Shown: positions 36,905-46,084 of the stretch, in pieces | Position numbering within the stretch: the first letter of the stretch is position 1 | How the letters are laid out: the number at the start of each line of letters is the position of its first letter | Origin: Thiohalomonas sp963783235 | GTDB lineage: Bacteria > Pseudomonadota > Gammaproteobacteria > Thiohalomonadales > Thiohalomonadaceae | Reading direction: 5' to 3' | NCBI GenBank assembly: GCA_963783235.1 | Contig: CAWAMN010000001.1 | Location: forward strand, 1,178,001-1,242,000 | DNA: 64,000 nucleotides | Notes under the pieces: model-generated | The model's input: the letters and a program-made list of their open reading frames with translations, nothing else | The model's database searches: none | Told to the model about the DNA's origin: nothing | Position numbers and translations under genes: made by a program

Positions 36905-37279
36905 CTAATTGTGGCTGTAGGCAACCGTCGAAATCAGTGCCAGTTCGGCCTGCCGGGAGTCGAGTCGGGTGTGCTGTACGACAATGGGAACATCCGATTC
37001 GATAACGCTTGCGTAATCGGTATCGGTGGGGATCGGTTCGGGGTCGTCGAGGTTGTTGAAGCGTATATGCTGTGTGCGCCGGGGCGGCACGGTGATCCGA
37101 TAGGGGCCTGCGGGATCCCTGTTGCTGAAGAAGATGGTAATGGTGACGTTTGCCTCGGTTTCGCCGGCATTGAGAATGCAAGCGGTTTCGTGGGAGGTCA
37201 TGGCCGGTGCCGGACCGTTGCTGCTACCGGGGATGTAGCCCTCGGCGATAGCCCAGCGTGTCTTGCCTATTGGTTCCAT
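36905..37279 (-). CDS. Anabaena sensory rhodopsin transducer (ASRT)-family protein
   Basis: The protein has 124 residues. It carries the family's conserved run: KTRWAIAEGYIPGSS, MTSHETACILNAGE, ITIFFSNRDPAGPYRITVPP, RRTQHIRFNNLDDPEPIP, DYASVIESDVPIVVQHTRLD and SRQAELALISTVAYS. In Anabaena this soluble tetramer couples a sensory rhodopsin to downstream output. Most homologues, like this one, occur without any rhodopsin, and their fold resembles sugar-binding jelly rolls. ATG at 37279 has AAGGAG six bases upstream. No opsin gene is in the window. The gene stands alone downstream of the FAD/Fe-S dehydrogenase operon. Confidence 0.87.
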   Translation of the reverse strand: MEPIGKTRWAIAEGYIPGSSNGPAPAMTSHETACILNAGETEANVTITIFFSNRDPAGPYRITVPPRRTQHIRFNNLDDPEPIPTDTDYASVIESDVPIVVQHTRLDSRQAELALISTVAYSHN

Positions 37280-37409
37280 TTGCGTCTCCTTCACCTGTTC
37301 TGTCGCGATCGGCCGCCGGTCAATATGGCAGGGAATACCGTTCCTGCAGTAAGACTTAATCGTGGAGCGCTGCCGAAATTTTCATTCGGGCAGGTTCCAA
37401 CTCCGAAGG

Positions 37410-40310
37410 TTACGAGCCCTCTTTTCGCAACGACATCTGTGCCACCTCTGCAATGTGCAGAGCACGGCGGCCCGTGGTCTGCTGGATCTGCTCCCGGCAG
37501 GAGTAGCCGTCGGTGATCACCAGGCGGTCGTGGGATTTTCGCACTTCGGGTAGTAGCACCCGTTCTCCACAGGCGATGGAAACATCGTATTTGTCCCGTT
37601 CGAAACCGAACGAACCGGCCATGCCGCAGCATCCGGTTGCGGGCACCTCCGCCCGGACACCCATGCGCTTCAGCAGTTCAGTGTCGGGCTGAGTCGACAG
37701 GATCGCCTTATGGTTGCAGTGCAGATGCAGTAAGGCTTCCGTATCCAGCGACGGCAAAGGGAAGCGCTCGGCATTGCGCTGGATGAAATCGGCGAAGGTG
37801 TGCGTCTGCTTGGCCAGGCGCTGCGCCTGCTGATTGTGCGGAAAGAGATTGACGAGTTCATCGACAAAGGTTGCGGTACAGGCCGGTTCCAGTCCGACCA
37901 GCGGCACGCCGGCGCCAATGTCGTCATCGAGAAGCCGCAGGTTTCGCTTCAGTAGCCGCTTGGCCCGCGGAAGCATACCGATGTCGTACAGCGGCCGTCC
38001 GCAACAGACTTTCTTCTGCGGTACCTTCACCCGGTAGCCACCCGATTCCATGACTTCGACCGCCGCCTTCAGGATCTCCGGAAACCAGTAGTTGTTGAAG
38101 GTATCCGGCCAGAGCAGAACCGGCGGCCCATCGGGGTTGGGCGTTTCGTGTCTTTGGAACCAGGCCTGAAACGTCTGGTGTGCAAAGCGGGGCAGCTCCC
38201 GCTGGGGGGCAATGCCGATGATCCGCTTCGCCAAACCGCTCAAAGGTCCGGAGTGCGTAAGGGTGTTTACGGTACGGGGGGCCTTGGATGCCCAGCGCGC
38301 CCAGATGTCGAGAAGTCCGAAAGCGTAATGACGGATCGGGCGGCGCCGCAGTTTGTAATAGTGATAATTGAACTCGCCTTTGTAAGTGGCCATATCCACA
38401 TTGACGGGGCAATCGCCCTTGCAGCCCTTGCAGGCCAGGCAAAGCTCAAGGGCATCCTTGACCGCCTCTTCGCGCCAGCCGCCGGTGATCACCTCGCCTT
38501 TCACCATCTCGAACAGCAGGCGGGCACGACCGCGGGTCGAGTGCTTCTCCTCCCGGGTCACCATGAAGCTCGGACACATGGTGCCGCCCTTCTCGCGGCG
38601 GCACTTCCCGACCCCCACGCATCGCAGGGCGGCATTGGCAAAGTCGCCTTTATCGTCCGGCAGCTGAAACTGGGTGCGCAAATGGGGCGGATTGTAATCC
38701 GTGCCCAGACGCAGGTTTTCATCGAGCCGATAGGGATCGATCACCTTGCCCGGATTCATCTTCCATTCCGGATCCCAAATCCGCTTGAAGCGGCGCATGG
38801 CGTCGACCAACTCATCGCCGTACATGCGCGGCAGCAACTCCCCGCGGGATTGACCATCACCGTGCTCACCCGAAAAGGAGCCGCCCATTGCGGACACCAG
38901 ATCGGCGGCCTCTTGAGCGAACTTGCGATAGGTTTCGATACCTTCCCGGGAGCGCAAGTCAAAATCGATACGCGTGTGGATGCAGCCCTGTCCGAAATGG
39001 CCGTAGAGGTCACATTCGTAACCGTACTTGTCGAACAGCTTGCGGAGTTTCCGAAGGTATTCGCCGACACGCTCGGGCGGGACGGCGGAATCCTCCCAAC
39101 CGGGCCAGGTGTCCTTCTTTCCCGGTACATGGGCCGTTGCTCCGAGCCCGGATTCACGGATCTCCCAGACCCGGCTTTGGTCCTCAATATCGGTATAGAG
39201 GCACATATGGGGCGGCTGCCTGGATTTCCTCAGGGCGCTCATCGCCCGTTCCGCCGTCGCTTTCGCCTCTTCGCTGGTCCAGCCCCCGAACTCGCACAGC
39301 AGCCAGCCTTCGCCGTCGGGCAAATAGGGGATGGCCCCCAGATGCAAATTCGAGCGCCGCATATCCTGTATGAGGCCCTTGTCGAGACCCTCCAGCCCCA
39401 GAGGTTCGAATCGCCGGATATCGGGGATGTGATCCCCGGCGGCATAGACATCGGGATAGCCGAGCACCAGCAGCGTGCGATGCGGCGGACTGTCCACCAG
39501 CCGTACCGTGGCTTCCAGCACGGTAACGCAAGTGGACTCGGTCCCCACAAGAGCACGGGCGACGTTAAAGCCCTTTTCGGGCAGCAGGTCGTCGAGGTTA
39601 TAACCCGATACCCGGCGGGGAATGTCGGGGTAGCGCTTACGGATCTGATCGGCGTGCTGATCCCGAAGCGCTTTGAGCTCCCGGTAAATCTTGCCGCGCC
39701 GGCCGCCGCCGGCCATGATCGCCTCCAGCTCTTCGTCCGAGGTGGGCCCCACCTTCATGCGCAGGCCGTCGTAGGTGATGATCTCCAGTTCGAGGATGTT
39801 ATCGGCAGTCCGTCCGCCCATCATCGAGTGCACACCGCAGGAATTGTTGCCGATCATCCCGCCGAGCGTATTGTGGTTGTGGGTGGCCGGGTCCGGCGCA
39901 AAGGTCAGGTTGTGCGCCTCGGCCGCCTCGCGAAGATTATCAAGTATCACGCCGGGCTGGACCCGCGCCCACTTCTCTTCGGGATTGATCTCCAGTATGT
40001 GATTCAGGTGGATGGAGAGGTCCATCACTACCGCCACATTGCAGCATTGCCCGGCCAACGAGGTGCCGCAGCCGCGATTCAACAGCGGCGCGCCGTAGCG
40101 GCGGCAGGCGGTGATCGTGGCTGCCACATCCTCCGGGGTCTTCGGAATGACCAGCCCGATAGGCGGTTGACGGTAATTGGAACCGTCGGTGGCATAAAGT
40201 GCACGACTGCCCGCATCGAAGCGGACATCGCCGGAAACCGTGCTGCGAAGCTCGCGAGCCAATCCCTCAACATTGAGACTTTCTACGGCGGTACGGTGTT
40301 TGGCTTCCAT
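37410..40310 (-). CDS. FAD-binding and Fe-S oxidoreductase (D-lactate/2-hydroxyacid dehydrogenase type, YdiJ-like)
   Basis: The protein has about 966 residues and is a fusion of a GlcD-like FAD half and a GlpC-like electron-transfer half. The PCMH/FAD domain has PLLNRGCGTSLAGQCCN and GGMIGNNSCGVHSMMGG. The FAD C-domain has YGHFGQGCIHTRIDFD and GGSFSGEHGDGQSRG. Two ferredoxin-type clusters follow (CVGVGKCRREKGGTMCPSF, and CLACKGCKGDCPVNVD), then two CCG domains (KKVCCGRPLYD, GCCGMAGSFG). It would oxidise a 2-hydroxy acid (lactate, glycolate or 2-hydroxyglutarate) and pass electrons to quinone. ATG at 40310 has GGGAGGGGAG upstream. It starts 17 bases after the enolase-superfamily gene. Confidence 0.88.
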   Translation of the reverse strand: MEAKHRTAVESLNVEGLARELRSTVSGDVRFDAGSRALYATDGSNYRQPPIGLVIPKTPEDVAATITACRRYGAPLLNRGCGTSLAGQCCNVAVVMDLSIHLNHILEINPEEKWARVQPGVILDNLREAAEAHNLTFAPDPATHNHNTLGGMIGNNSCGVHSMMGGRTADNILELEIITYDGLRMKVGPTSDEELEAIMAGGGRRGKIYRELKALRDQHADQIRKRYPDIPRRVSGYNLDDLLPEKGFNVARALVGTESTCVTVLEATVRLVDSPPHRTLLVLGYPDVYAAGDHIPDIRRFEPLGLEGLDKGLIQDMRRSNLHLGAIPYLPDGEGWLLCEFGGWTSEEAKATAERAMSALRKSRQPPHMCLYTDIEDQSRVWEIRESGLGATAHVPGKKDTWPGWEDSAVPPERVGEYLRKLRKLFDKYGYECDLYGHFGQGCIHTRIDFDLRSREGIETYRKFAQEAADLVSAMGGSFSGEHGDGQSRGELLPRMYGDELVDAMRRFKRIWDPEWKMNPGKVIDPYRLDENLRLGTDYNPPHLRTQFQLPDDKGDFANAALRCVGVGKCRREKGGTMCPSFMVTREEKHSTRGRARLLFEMVKGEVITGGWREEAVKDALELCLACKGCKGDCPVNVDMATYKGEFNYHYYKLRRRPIRHYAFGLLDIWARWASKAPRTVNTLTHSGPLSGLAKRIIGIAPQRELPRFAHQTFQAWFQRHETPNPDGPPVLLWPDTFNNYWFPEILKAAVEVMESGGYRVKVPQKKVCCGRPLYDIGMLPRAKRLLKRNLRLLDDDIGAGVPLVGLEPACTATFVDELVNLFPHNQQAQRLAKQTHTFADFIQRNAERFPLPSLDTEALLHLHCNHKAILSTQPDTELLKRMGVRAEVPATGCCGMAGSFGFERDKYDVSIACGERVLLPEVRKSHDRLVITDGYSCREQIQQTTGRRALHIAEVAQMSLRKEGS

Positions 40311-40327
40311 CTCCCCTCCCGTTGTGA

Positions 40328-41428
40328 TCAGGCTGCGAAGCACTCCGCGTCCTGGTGGCGGAAGGTCAATCCCAACCCCGGGCGTGACAGGTCCGGCCTC
40401 AGCTGTCCCCGTACTGGTTCCTCCAGGCCGTCGAACAGCATGCGCTCGATTCGCACGTGATCATGAAACCATTCCATGTGACGGGTTCCGCGCGTGGCGC
40501 AGGCCGGATGCAGATGAAGGGCGGGCGCGGTATGGGTTGAGAGCGGGATTTGAAACGCTTCGCTGAGCGCAGCCACCTTCATGAAGCCCGAGATCCCGAG
40601 GCAGCGGGTGGCATCCGCCTGGAGAACGTCCACGGCACCGGCCGTCAGCATACGTCGGAAATCGGTGGGCGTGTAACCGTACTCCCCAGCGCTGATTTCC
40701 ATTCCCGCGGGGGCACGATCACGAATCAGCCGCAACCCGTCGAGGTCGTCCGATGAGACCGGCTCCTCGAACCAGTTGACGCCGTGCTCGGAAAAATGCC
40801 CGGCCTTCTCCAGGGCCTGCTTGCGGGCATACGCCCCGTTGGCGTCGACGAACAGCTGCACCTCCGGCCCGATGGTCTCGCGGGCAATACGCACCCGTTC
40901 CGGGTCACGCTGCGGTTCGCGCCCCACCTTCATTTTTACAGCGGACAGTCCCTGTTCGGCCCACCCGCCCAACTGATCGACCAATTGCTGGGGCGTATAA
41001 GAGGTAAATCCACCACTCCCATAGAGCATCATGTCGCCGTGGTACTGACCGAGCAGTCTCACCAGGGGAAGCTCCAGCAGTTTCGCCTTGAGATCCCAAA
41101 GTGCGTTGTCGACGGCGCTGATCGCCGCTGCCGCCACTCCGCTTCGACCCAGGTTTCTGACCGCCACCTGCATCGCCCACCACAACTCGGCAATGGCGAG
41201 CGCATCGGCGCCGACGACCAGCGGTTTCAGTTTGTGCTGCACCAATCGGGCGGCCGCCACATCGGTATAGGAATAGCCGATACCGACGTGACCACCCGCC
41301 TCCACCTCGACCAGTACAAGGGTGGTCTTTTCCCATTCCAGTGTGCCGTCGGACTCAGGCGAATCCGTCGGGACCGTATAGGCACCGACCGTCAGCTTCG
41401 TGATGGCTGTGTCCTTCACTGCCTTCAC
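40328..41428 (-). CDS. Mandelate racemase/muconate lactonizing enzyme-family protein (enolase superfamily)
   Basis: The protein has 366 residues. The capping domain covers the first 120 residues. The barrel carries the KxK base (AVKMKVGREP), metal ligands Asp in LFVDANGAY, Glu in NWFEEPVSSDD and Glu in ISAGEYGY, and a later His in STHTAPALHLHPA. These mark an active enolase-superfamily enzyme that abstracts the alpha proton of a carboxylate: sugar-acid dehydration or racemisation. The substrate cannot be told. Its start overlaps the stop of the TPP enzyme gene (ATGA), and the FAD/Fe-S dehydrogenase follows at once, so all three act together. Confidence 0.88.
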   Translation of the reverse strand: MKAVKDTAITKLTVGAYTVPTDSPESDGTLEWEKTTLVLVEVEAGGHVGIGYSYTDVAAARLVQHKLKPLVVGADALAIAELWWAMQVAVRNLGRSGVAAAAISAVDNALWDLKAKLLELPLVRLLGQYHGDMMLYGSGGFTSYTPQQLVDQLGGWAEQGLSAVKMKVGREPQRDPERVRIARETIGPEVQLFVDANGAYARKQALEKAGHFSEHGVNWFEEPVSSDDLDGLRLIRDRAPAGMEISAGEYGYTPTDFRRMLTAGAVDVLQADATRCLGISGFMKVAALSEAFQIPLSTHTAPALHLHPACATRGTRHMEWFHDHVRIERMLFDGLEEPVRGQLRPDLSRPGLGLTFRHQDAECFAA

Positions 41429-43212
41429 TTGCGCGGAAAAACTTCATCCATGAAGTCTTTGGTGGACTTCCAGATGATTCCACCCGTATCCGGATCGCCG
41501 TGCAGAAGAGAAGTCATGTATTTCCTCGCCTGCTCGAACCGAATGTGGGGCGGCAGTGGGGGTATCTCGGGGTCACATCGCACATCAACCACTGCGGGTC
41601 GGTCCGCAGCGAGCGCCTCATCGAACGCCGCGGACAACTCCTCCGGCTTCTCGACACGGATCCCCTTGAAGCCGATCAATTCCGCATAGGCGGCATAGGC
41701 AAATTCCGGGATATCCTGGGTGTCGGGGTTCTTGGGATCGCCCGAGAGCACCCTCTGCTCCCACGTCACCTGGTTGAGGTCGTGGTTGTTTAACACCACG
41801 ATAACCAGCGTCGGATTGGACCAGCGTTTGTAATACTTGGCGGCGGTGACCAGTTCGCTGTTGCCGTTCATCTGCATCGCGCCATCGCCCACTGTCGCTA
41901 TCACCGGTTTATCGGGATGGGCAAATTTAGCGGCGATGGCATAGGGAACACCCGGCCCCATAGTGGCCAACCCACCCGATAGCGAGCACATCATGCCGTC
42001 GCGGATCTTCAGATCGCGGGCATACCAGTTTGCGGCAGAACCGGAATCGGCGGTGATGATGCAGTTGTCCGGCAACTTCGAGGACAACTCCCAGAAGACG
42101 CGTTGCGGATTCACCGGGTTGGCCTTCTCCATGGCGCGGGCCTCGAGAACCTTCCACCACTCCGCCACCTCTTTTTCAATCTTTTCACGCCAGGAACGGT
42201 CTTGTTTTCTCTCGAGAAACGGAATGAGGGCGCGCAGGGTTTCGGCCGTGTCACCGGTTAGCGGCACCTCCATGGGATAGCGAATCGAGAGTTTGCGCGG
42301 GTCGATATCGATTTGAACCCCGCGCGCATCGCCCTCCTTGGGAAGCCACTCCGAGTAGGGGAAACTGGATCCGACCATGAGCAGGGTGTCGCACTCGCTC
42401 ATCAGCTTCCAGCTCGGTTTGCTACCGAGCAGGCCGATGGGCCCGGTCACAAAGGGTAAGTCATCCGGAAGAACCGCCTTTCCGAGCAGTGCCTTGGCGA
42501 TCCCGGCGCCCAGAATATCGGCAACCTGAAGGACCTCATCCTTGGCGCCAAAACAGCCGGCGCCAATCAACATGCCCACCTTCTTGCCTTGATTTAGAAC
42601 GGCCGCCGCCCTCTCCAAATCCTCAGTCTTGGGCACGATGCGCGGCGCATTGTAACCAACGCCGGAGTGGACGCTTCCGTGCATGCGGGGCGGTTTCTTA
42701 ACCGCGCTTTGCTGCTGAATATCGGCAGGAATGATAACGGTCGTGACCTGCCGTTCTGCTTTGGCGATTCGTACCGCACGGTCCACCACGTGCCGTAGCT
42801 GCGCCGGATGCATTACGGTATGCACATACTCGTGAGCGACGTCCTTGAACAGGACCTGGAGGTCGACTTCCTGCTGATAATCCCCGCCGAGCGACATCGT
42901 TTTTTGCTGCCCAATGATCGCTACCACCGGTTGGTGATCGAGCTTGGCGTCATAAAGACCATTAAGAAGATGAATTGCGCCAGGCCCGGAAGTGGCCAGA
43001 CAGACGCCAACCTCACCGGTGAATTTGGCATGGGCGCTCGCCATGAATGCAGCCATCTCTTCATGCCGAACCTGGATGAAGTCCAGTTTATCCTTGATCC
43101 GTTCCAGCGAGCCGATGATTCCGTTAATGCCGTCGCCGGGGTAGCCGAATATGCGGCGAATGCCCCATTCATGCAGCCGCTGGAGAAGAAAATCGCTGAC
43201 CTGATCCGCCAT
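41425..43212 (-). CDS. Thiamine-diphosphate enzyme, pyruvate oxidase/acetolactate synthase-like
   Basis: The protein has about 595 residues. The N-terminal pyrimidine domain has FGYPGDGINGIIGSL and the catalytic Glu in VRHEEMAAFMASAHAKFTG. A central FAD/ADP-binding-like domain (GMLIGAGCFGAKDEV, IDIDPRKL) follows, then the PP domain with GDGAMQMNGNSELVTAAKY and VIVVLNNHD (GDG...N motif). The overall pattern is closest to pyruvate oxidase (PoxB-like) or thiamine-dependent decarboxylases acting on 2-keto acids. ATG at 43212 has GGGGG upstream; GTG at 43215 is next to it. It heads a three-gene operon and is divergent from a UspA gene. Confidence 0.88.
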   Translation of the reverse strand: MADQVSDFLLQRLHEWGIRRIFGYPGDGINGIIGSLERIKDKLDFIQVRHEEMAAFMASAHAKFTGEVGVCLATSGPGAIHLLNGLYDAKLDHQPVVAIIGQQKTMSLGGDYQQEVDLQVLFKDVAHEYVHTVMHPAQLRHVVDRAVRIAKAERQVTTVIIPADIQQQSAVKKPPRMHGSVHSGVGYNAPRIVPKTEDLERAAAVLNQGKKVGMLIGAGCFGAKDEVLQVADILGAGIAKALLGKAVLPDDLPFVTGPIGLLGSKPSWKLMSECDTLLMVGSSFPYSEWLPKEGDARGVQIDIDPRKLSIRYPMEVPLTGDTAETLRALIPFLERKQDRSWREKIEKEVAEWWKVLEARAMEKANPVNPQRVFWELSSKLPDNCIITADSGSAANWYARDLKIRDGMMCSLSGGLATMGPGVPYAIAAKFAHPDKPVIATVGDGAMQMNGNSELVTAAKYYKRWSNPTLVIVVLNNHDLNQVTWEQRVLSGDPKNPDTQDIPEFAYAAYAELIGFKGIRVEKPEELSAAFDEALAADRPAVVDVRCDPEIPPLPPHIRFEQARKYMTSLLHGDPDTGGIIWKSTKDFMDEVFPRK

Positions 43213-43384
43213 CACGCCCCCTTTCCCTGGGATTCCTCGGAGTCCGTTCCATATCGTCTAAAACTAGCGGCTTTGTGCATTCCTGCCAGAATCGATTTGG
43301 CAGCTGCGATGGCACTTGCCTATACCAGAGATAGGCCACCGTGCGGTGAAAACGTGGTGATTAAGGGACCAACGGAGATGAATC

Positions 43385-43822
43385 ATGCCTCTATATAGCA
43401 CCATCCTGGCCGCGACCGATTTTTCCAAAGCATCCGACGCTGCGGTGCGCCAAGGCGCCAAACTTGCGTCACTATTTGGAACCGGGCTGCACCTGCTGCA
43501 TGTCATCGAGCACTTCCCGGAGGATCGGCCAAGTCGTGTCCCTGTTCCCGAAGACGAGGATCCGACCGATTTCTACACGCGCATCGCCCAAAGAAGGATG
43601 AACCAGCAAGTTGATCGTCTGGGTATTTCCGACACTGTGCCGCATGTTGTATTCAGCCGTCGCTCTGCGACCCGAGCCATTCTCGAATTCATCGATGCCA
43701 ACGGGATTGATCTACTTGTTCTGGGTGGTGAACCGGAACCGGACCTGAAGGCGCTGGGGTCGACTGCCGCGAGCCTGTCCCATCGCGCACCCTGTGACGT
43801 GCTTGTGGTCCGCAACGAGTGA
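43385..43822 (+). CDS. Universal stress protein, UspA family
   Basis: The protein has 145 residues, a single Usp domain. The start is MPLYSTILAATDFSKASDAAV with the Asp of the ATP-binding site, then LHLLHVIEHFPED. Near the C-terminus GIDLLVLGGEPEPDLKALGSTAASLSHRAPCDVLVV replaces the usual GxxG-9x-G(S/T) phosphate loop with a partly altered version (GGEPEP...GST). ATP binding may therefore be weak. It is followed convergently by Hsp20, in a stress-related neighbourhood. GGAG lies upstream of ATG at 43385. Confidence 0.88.
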   Translation: MPLYSTILAATDFSKASDAAVRQGAKLASLFGTGLHLLHVIEHFPEDRPSRVPVPEDEDPTDFYTRIAQRRMNQQVDRLGISDTVPHVVFSRRSATRAILEFIDANGIDLLVLGGEPEPDLKALGSTAASLSHRAPCDVLVVRNE

Positions 43823-43945
43823 GCATCGTGTCGGGATGAAAAGCCGTCGCGCAACGGTCAACGCACCGGGAGGCACTATCAGTGAATGGCCGGTCAGGCG
43901 CCGGAATCGTCCGATCCCGGCGGCTTCCCGGAGATCCCGAAGGGA

Positions 43946-44441
43946 CTATTCGACCTTGATCGAATGCCGCTCTGGAGCGTTCGACTTTAGGCATGGTCAA
44001 CTCCAGAACCCCTTCTTTGAAGGTGGCTTTGGTCTTATCACCATCCACATCGGCCGGAAGCGATACCGTACGCGAAAAGGCCCCGCGGCTGATTTCGCTA
44101 CGGTAGTAATTCTCCTCCGATTCCTTTTCTTCGTGGCGACTGGAGCCGCGAATGGTCACGCTGTTGTCGCTCAAGGATATGTCAATGGAATCCTTGTCGA
44201 TCCCGGGCATCTCTGCCCGCAGCAGGATCTCTTCCTCCCGATCGATAATGTCGACCGGAGGGATCTTGGCGCCGGGGGGCAGTTCAGCCCATAAAGGCGC
44301 AGTCCGCATCGGACGCAACCAACCGGTCGGGAAGAAGTTCTCAAACATCCGCTCCATTTCATCGAACGGACTCAGCATCCGCTGCGGCAGCTGGCCTTCC
44401 TGACGCCGTGTGGTGATTTCCTGTTTGCTTTCCTTAGCCAT
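43946..44441 (-). CDS. Small heat shock protein Hsp20/alpha-crystallin, frameshifted near its end
   Basis: The restored protein has about 164 residues. The N-terminus has ERMFENFFPTGWLRPM. The alpha-crystallin domain starts at PPVDIIDREEEILLRAEMPG and ends VLELTMPKV. It is an ATP-independent holdase for unfolding proteins. As given, the frame runs on past VERSR through the neighbouring uspA gene to 43689. Removing one base near 43970 instead yields VERSR-RHSIKVE and a TAG stop at 43946, the normal family ending. So the reading past this point is an artefact of a single inserted base. AAGGAGG lies just before ATG at 44441. It follows degP by 53 bases and probably shares its transcript. Confidence 0.88.
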
Positions 44442-44494
44442 GATGTACCTCCTTGTTTTTCACCTTTCCACCTCGAACCGGCTGTTCCGGCTTT

Positions 44495-45904
44495 TTACCC
44501 CTTGGGCGGAAGCTTAAGGGCCAAAAACAGCGGCCGTTCGCCTCTCCGCACCAAAACGGCCACGGTTTTCCCTCCGGGTGTTTCGTCGAGGAGACTCTGG
44601 AACTGACTCGGGTTGCGAACCTCCTTCCCGGCAAAACGCTGAATGATGTCACCCGATTGAATGCCGGCAAGCGCAGCCGCCCCCGGGGATACATTCTCGA
44701 CCAGTACGCCCATGTCCCCCATCTCGGCAGGCAGTCCAGTGACGGTAATACCGAGGCGTCCCTCTTCCGGTCTCTGCTTCTTCTGCCGATCGGGTGCACC
44801 GCCGCCGACCACCTCTTCCGGCAATTCACCGACTTTAAGCTGAATTTTGCGTTCATCCCCATTGCGAATCACAGAGACCGGAACGGTTTTGCCCGGTTTG
44901 GTGCCGGCCACCATGGTTGGCAATTCGTCGGCACTCGATACCGGCTGACCGTCGAATTCGACGATGATATCGCCTGGCTGAAGGCCGGCAGAGGCGGCGG
45001 GACTGTCATCCATAATGCCCCCCACCAGCGCACCGCGTGCCTTGTCGAGGCCGAACGATTCGGCCAGATCGGGGGTCACGTCCTGTATCATCACGCCCAG
45101 CCAGCCCCGACTGACCTTCCCCGTCGTACGCAACTGTTTCGCAACATCCATAGCCACATTGATCGGAATGGCGAACGATACCCCCATGTAACCCCCGGTA
45201 CCGCTGTAGATCATAGAGTTGATCCCGATCACATTACCCTCCAGGTCGAACAGAGGGCCCCCGGAATTCCCGGGATTGATTGCGGCATCGGTCTGAATAA
45301 AGGGGATGTAGACGTCACCGGGAAGGCTGCGACCCAGCGCCGAGATAATGCCCTGGGTGGCCGTATGGCGAAGACCGAACGGTGCCCCGATGGCCATGAC
45401 CCACTGCCCTACCTTGAGCTTTTCGGAGTCTCCGATTGGCGCAACCGGCAGATCGCTGGCGTTAACCTTCAGCAGCGCGATGTCACTGGGTGCATCCGCA
45501 CCAACGACCTTGGCGGTCACTTCGCGCTGGTCAGAAAGCGTTACGCGAATCTTCGCCCCCTGGACCACGTGTGAATTGGTGAGAATGTAGCCATCGTCGG
45601 AGATGATAAAACCCGAGCCCATGGACTGCTGCAGTTCTGCCGGAGGCCCCTCCTGCGGAGCCTGTTCGAAGAAACGTTTGAAGTAATCGTAAAGTGGGCT
45701 GCCCTCCGGAATCGGCAGTTGGTCCAGAACGCTTCCGGCCCCGCCGGTAACCTCCTCCGAGGTGATACTCACGACCGAGTCGCTGTATTTTTCGACCAGA
45801 GGTACAAAGTCCGGCTGCGCCTGAACCGGATGGGAGGTAAAGGCAAAAACCGCCGCCACAACGAACAACCCGGCCTGGCGGACCGAAGACGTCATAATGT
45901 CCAT
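44495..45904 (-). CDS. degP: Do-family periplasmic serine protease (DegP/HtrA)
   Basis: The protein has about 469 residues. The signal peptide (AGLFVVAAVFAFTSHPVQA) precedes the trypsin-like domain. The triad is His112 (TNSHVV), Asp141 (SDIALLKV) and Ser214 (NPGNSGGPLF). Two PDZ domains follow (DSPAASAGLQPGDIIVEFDG and SPGAAALAGIQSGDIIQRFAG). It degrades or chaperones misfolded envelope proteins. ATG at 45904 is chosen; 45913 and 45895 are alternatives. The downstream hsp20 gene is 53 bases away, giving an envelope and cytoplasm proteostasis pair. It is divergent from pncA. Confidence 0.93.
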   Translation of the reverse strand: MDIMTSSVRQAGLFVVAAVFAFTSHPVQAQPDFVPLVEKYSDSVVSITSEEVTGGAGSVLDQLPIPEGSPLYDYFKRFFEQAPQEGPPAELQQSMGSGFIISDDGYILTNSHVVQGAKIRVTLSDQREVTAKVVGADAPSDIALLKVNASDLPVAPIGDSEKLKVGQWVMAIGAPFGLRHTATQGIISALGRSLPGDVYIPFIQTDAAINPGNSGGPLFDLEGNVIGINSMIYSGTGGYMGVSFAIPINVAMDVAKQLRTTGKVSRGWLGVMIQDVTPDLAESFGLDKARGALVGGIMDDSPAASAGLQPGDIIVEFDGQPVSSADELPTMVAGTKPGKTVPVSVIRNGDERKIQLKVGELPEEVVGGGAPDRQKKQRPEEGRLGITVTGLPAEMGDMGVLVENVSPGAAALAGIQSGDIIQRFAGKEVRNPSQFQSLLDETPGGKTVAVLVRRGERPLFLALKLPPKG

Positions 45905-46084
45905 GAGAAGCATCCTTTTCGCGCGTTCCTTTGCCCCTAAGGCTATACACGGTCGTTCCTTTCCGCCACTGGCGAAGACAGGCACCCTTTGAACCGCAGG
46001 TCGGTGAGAGCGCCCTGGCATGAGATCACCCGGTTGGCTGAGCTAGGATTTCCAGGAAGGTCTTTTGGGAATACCGGAGCTGCC

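Noticed and set aside
39400..39418. tRNA T-arm-like GGTTCGAATCGCC
   Set aside because: It lies inside the dehydrogenase coding sequence with no acceptor or anticodon arms around it. No tRNA was found in the window.
38148..40460. 770-codon plus-strand open frame opposite the FAD/Fe-S dehydrogenase
   Set aside because: It mirrors a well-supported gene, has no own ribosome-binding site or domain, and has the His/Gly/Gln-rich look of antisense frames in GC-rich DNA.
43689..43945. Extension of the Hsp20 frame into the convergent uspA gene
   Set aside because: The extra 85 residues have no crystallin similarity. A single inserted base near 43970 explains the run-on, and the other frame gives a normal family C-terminus and stop.
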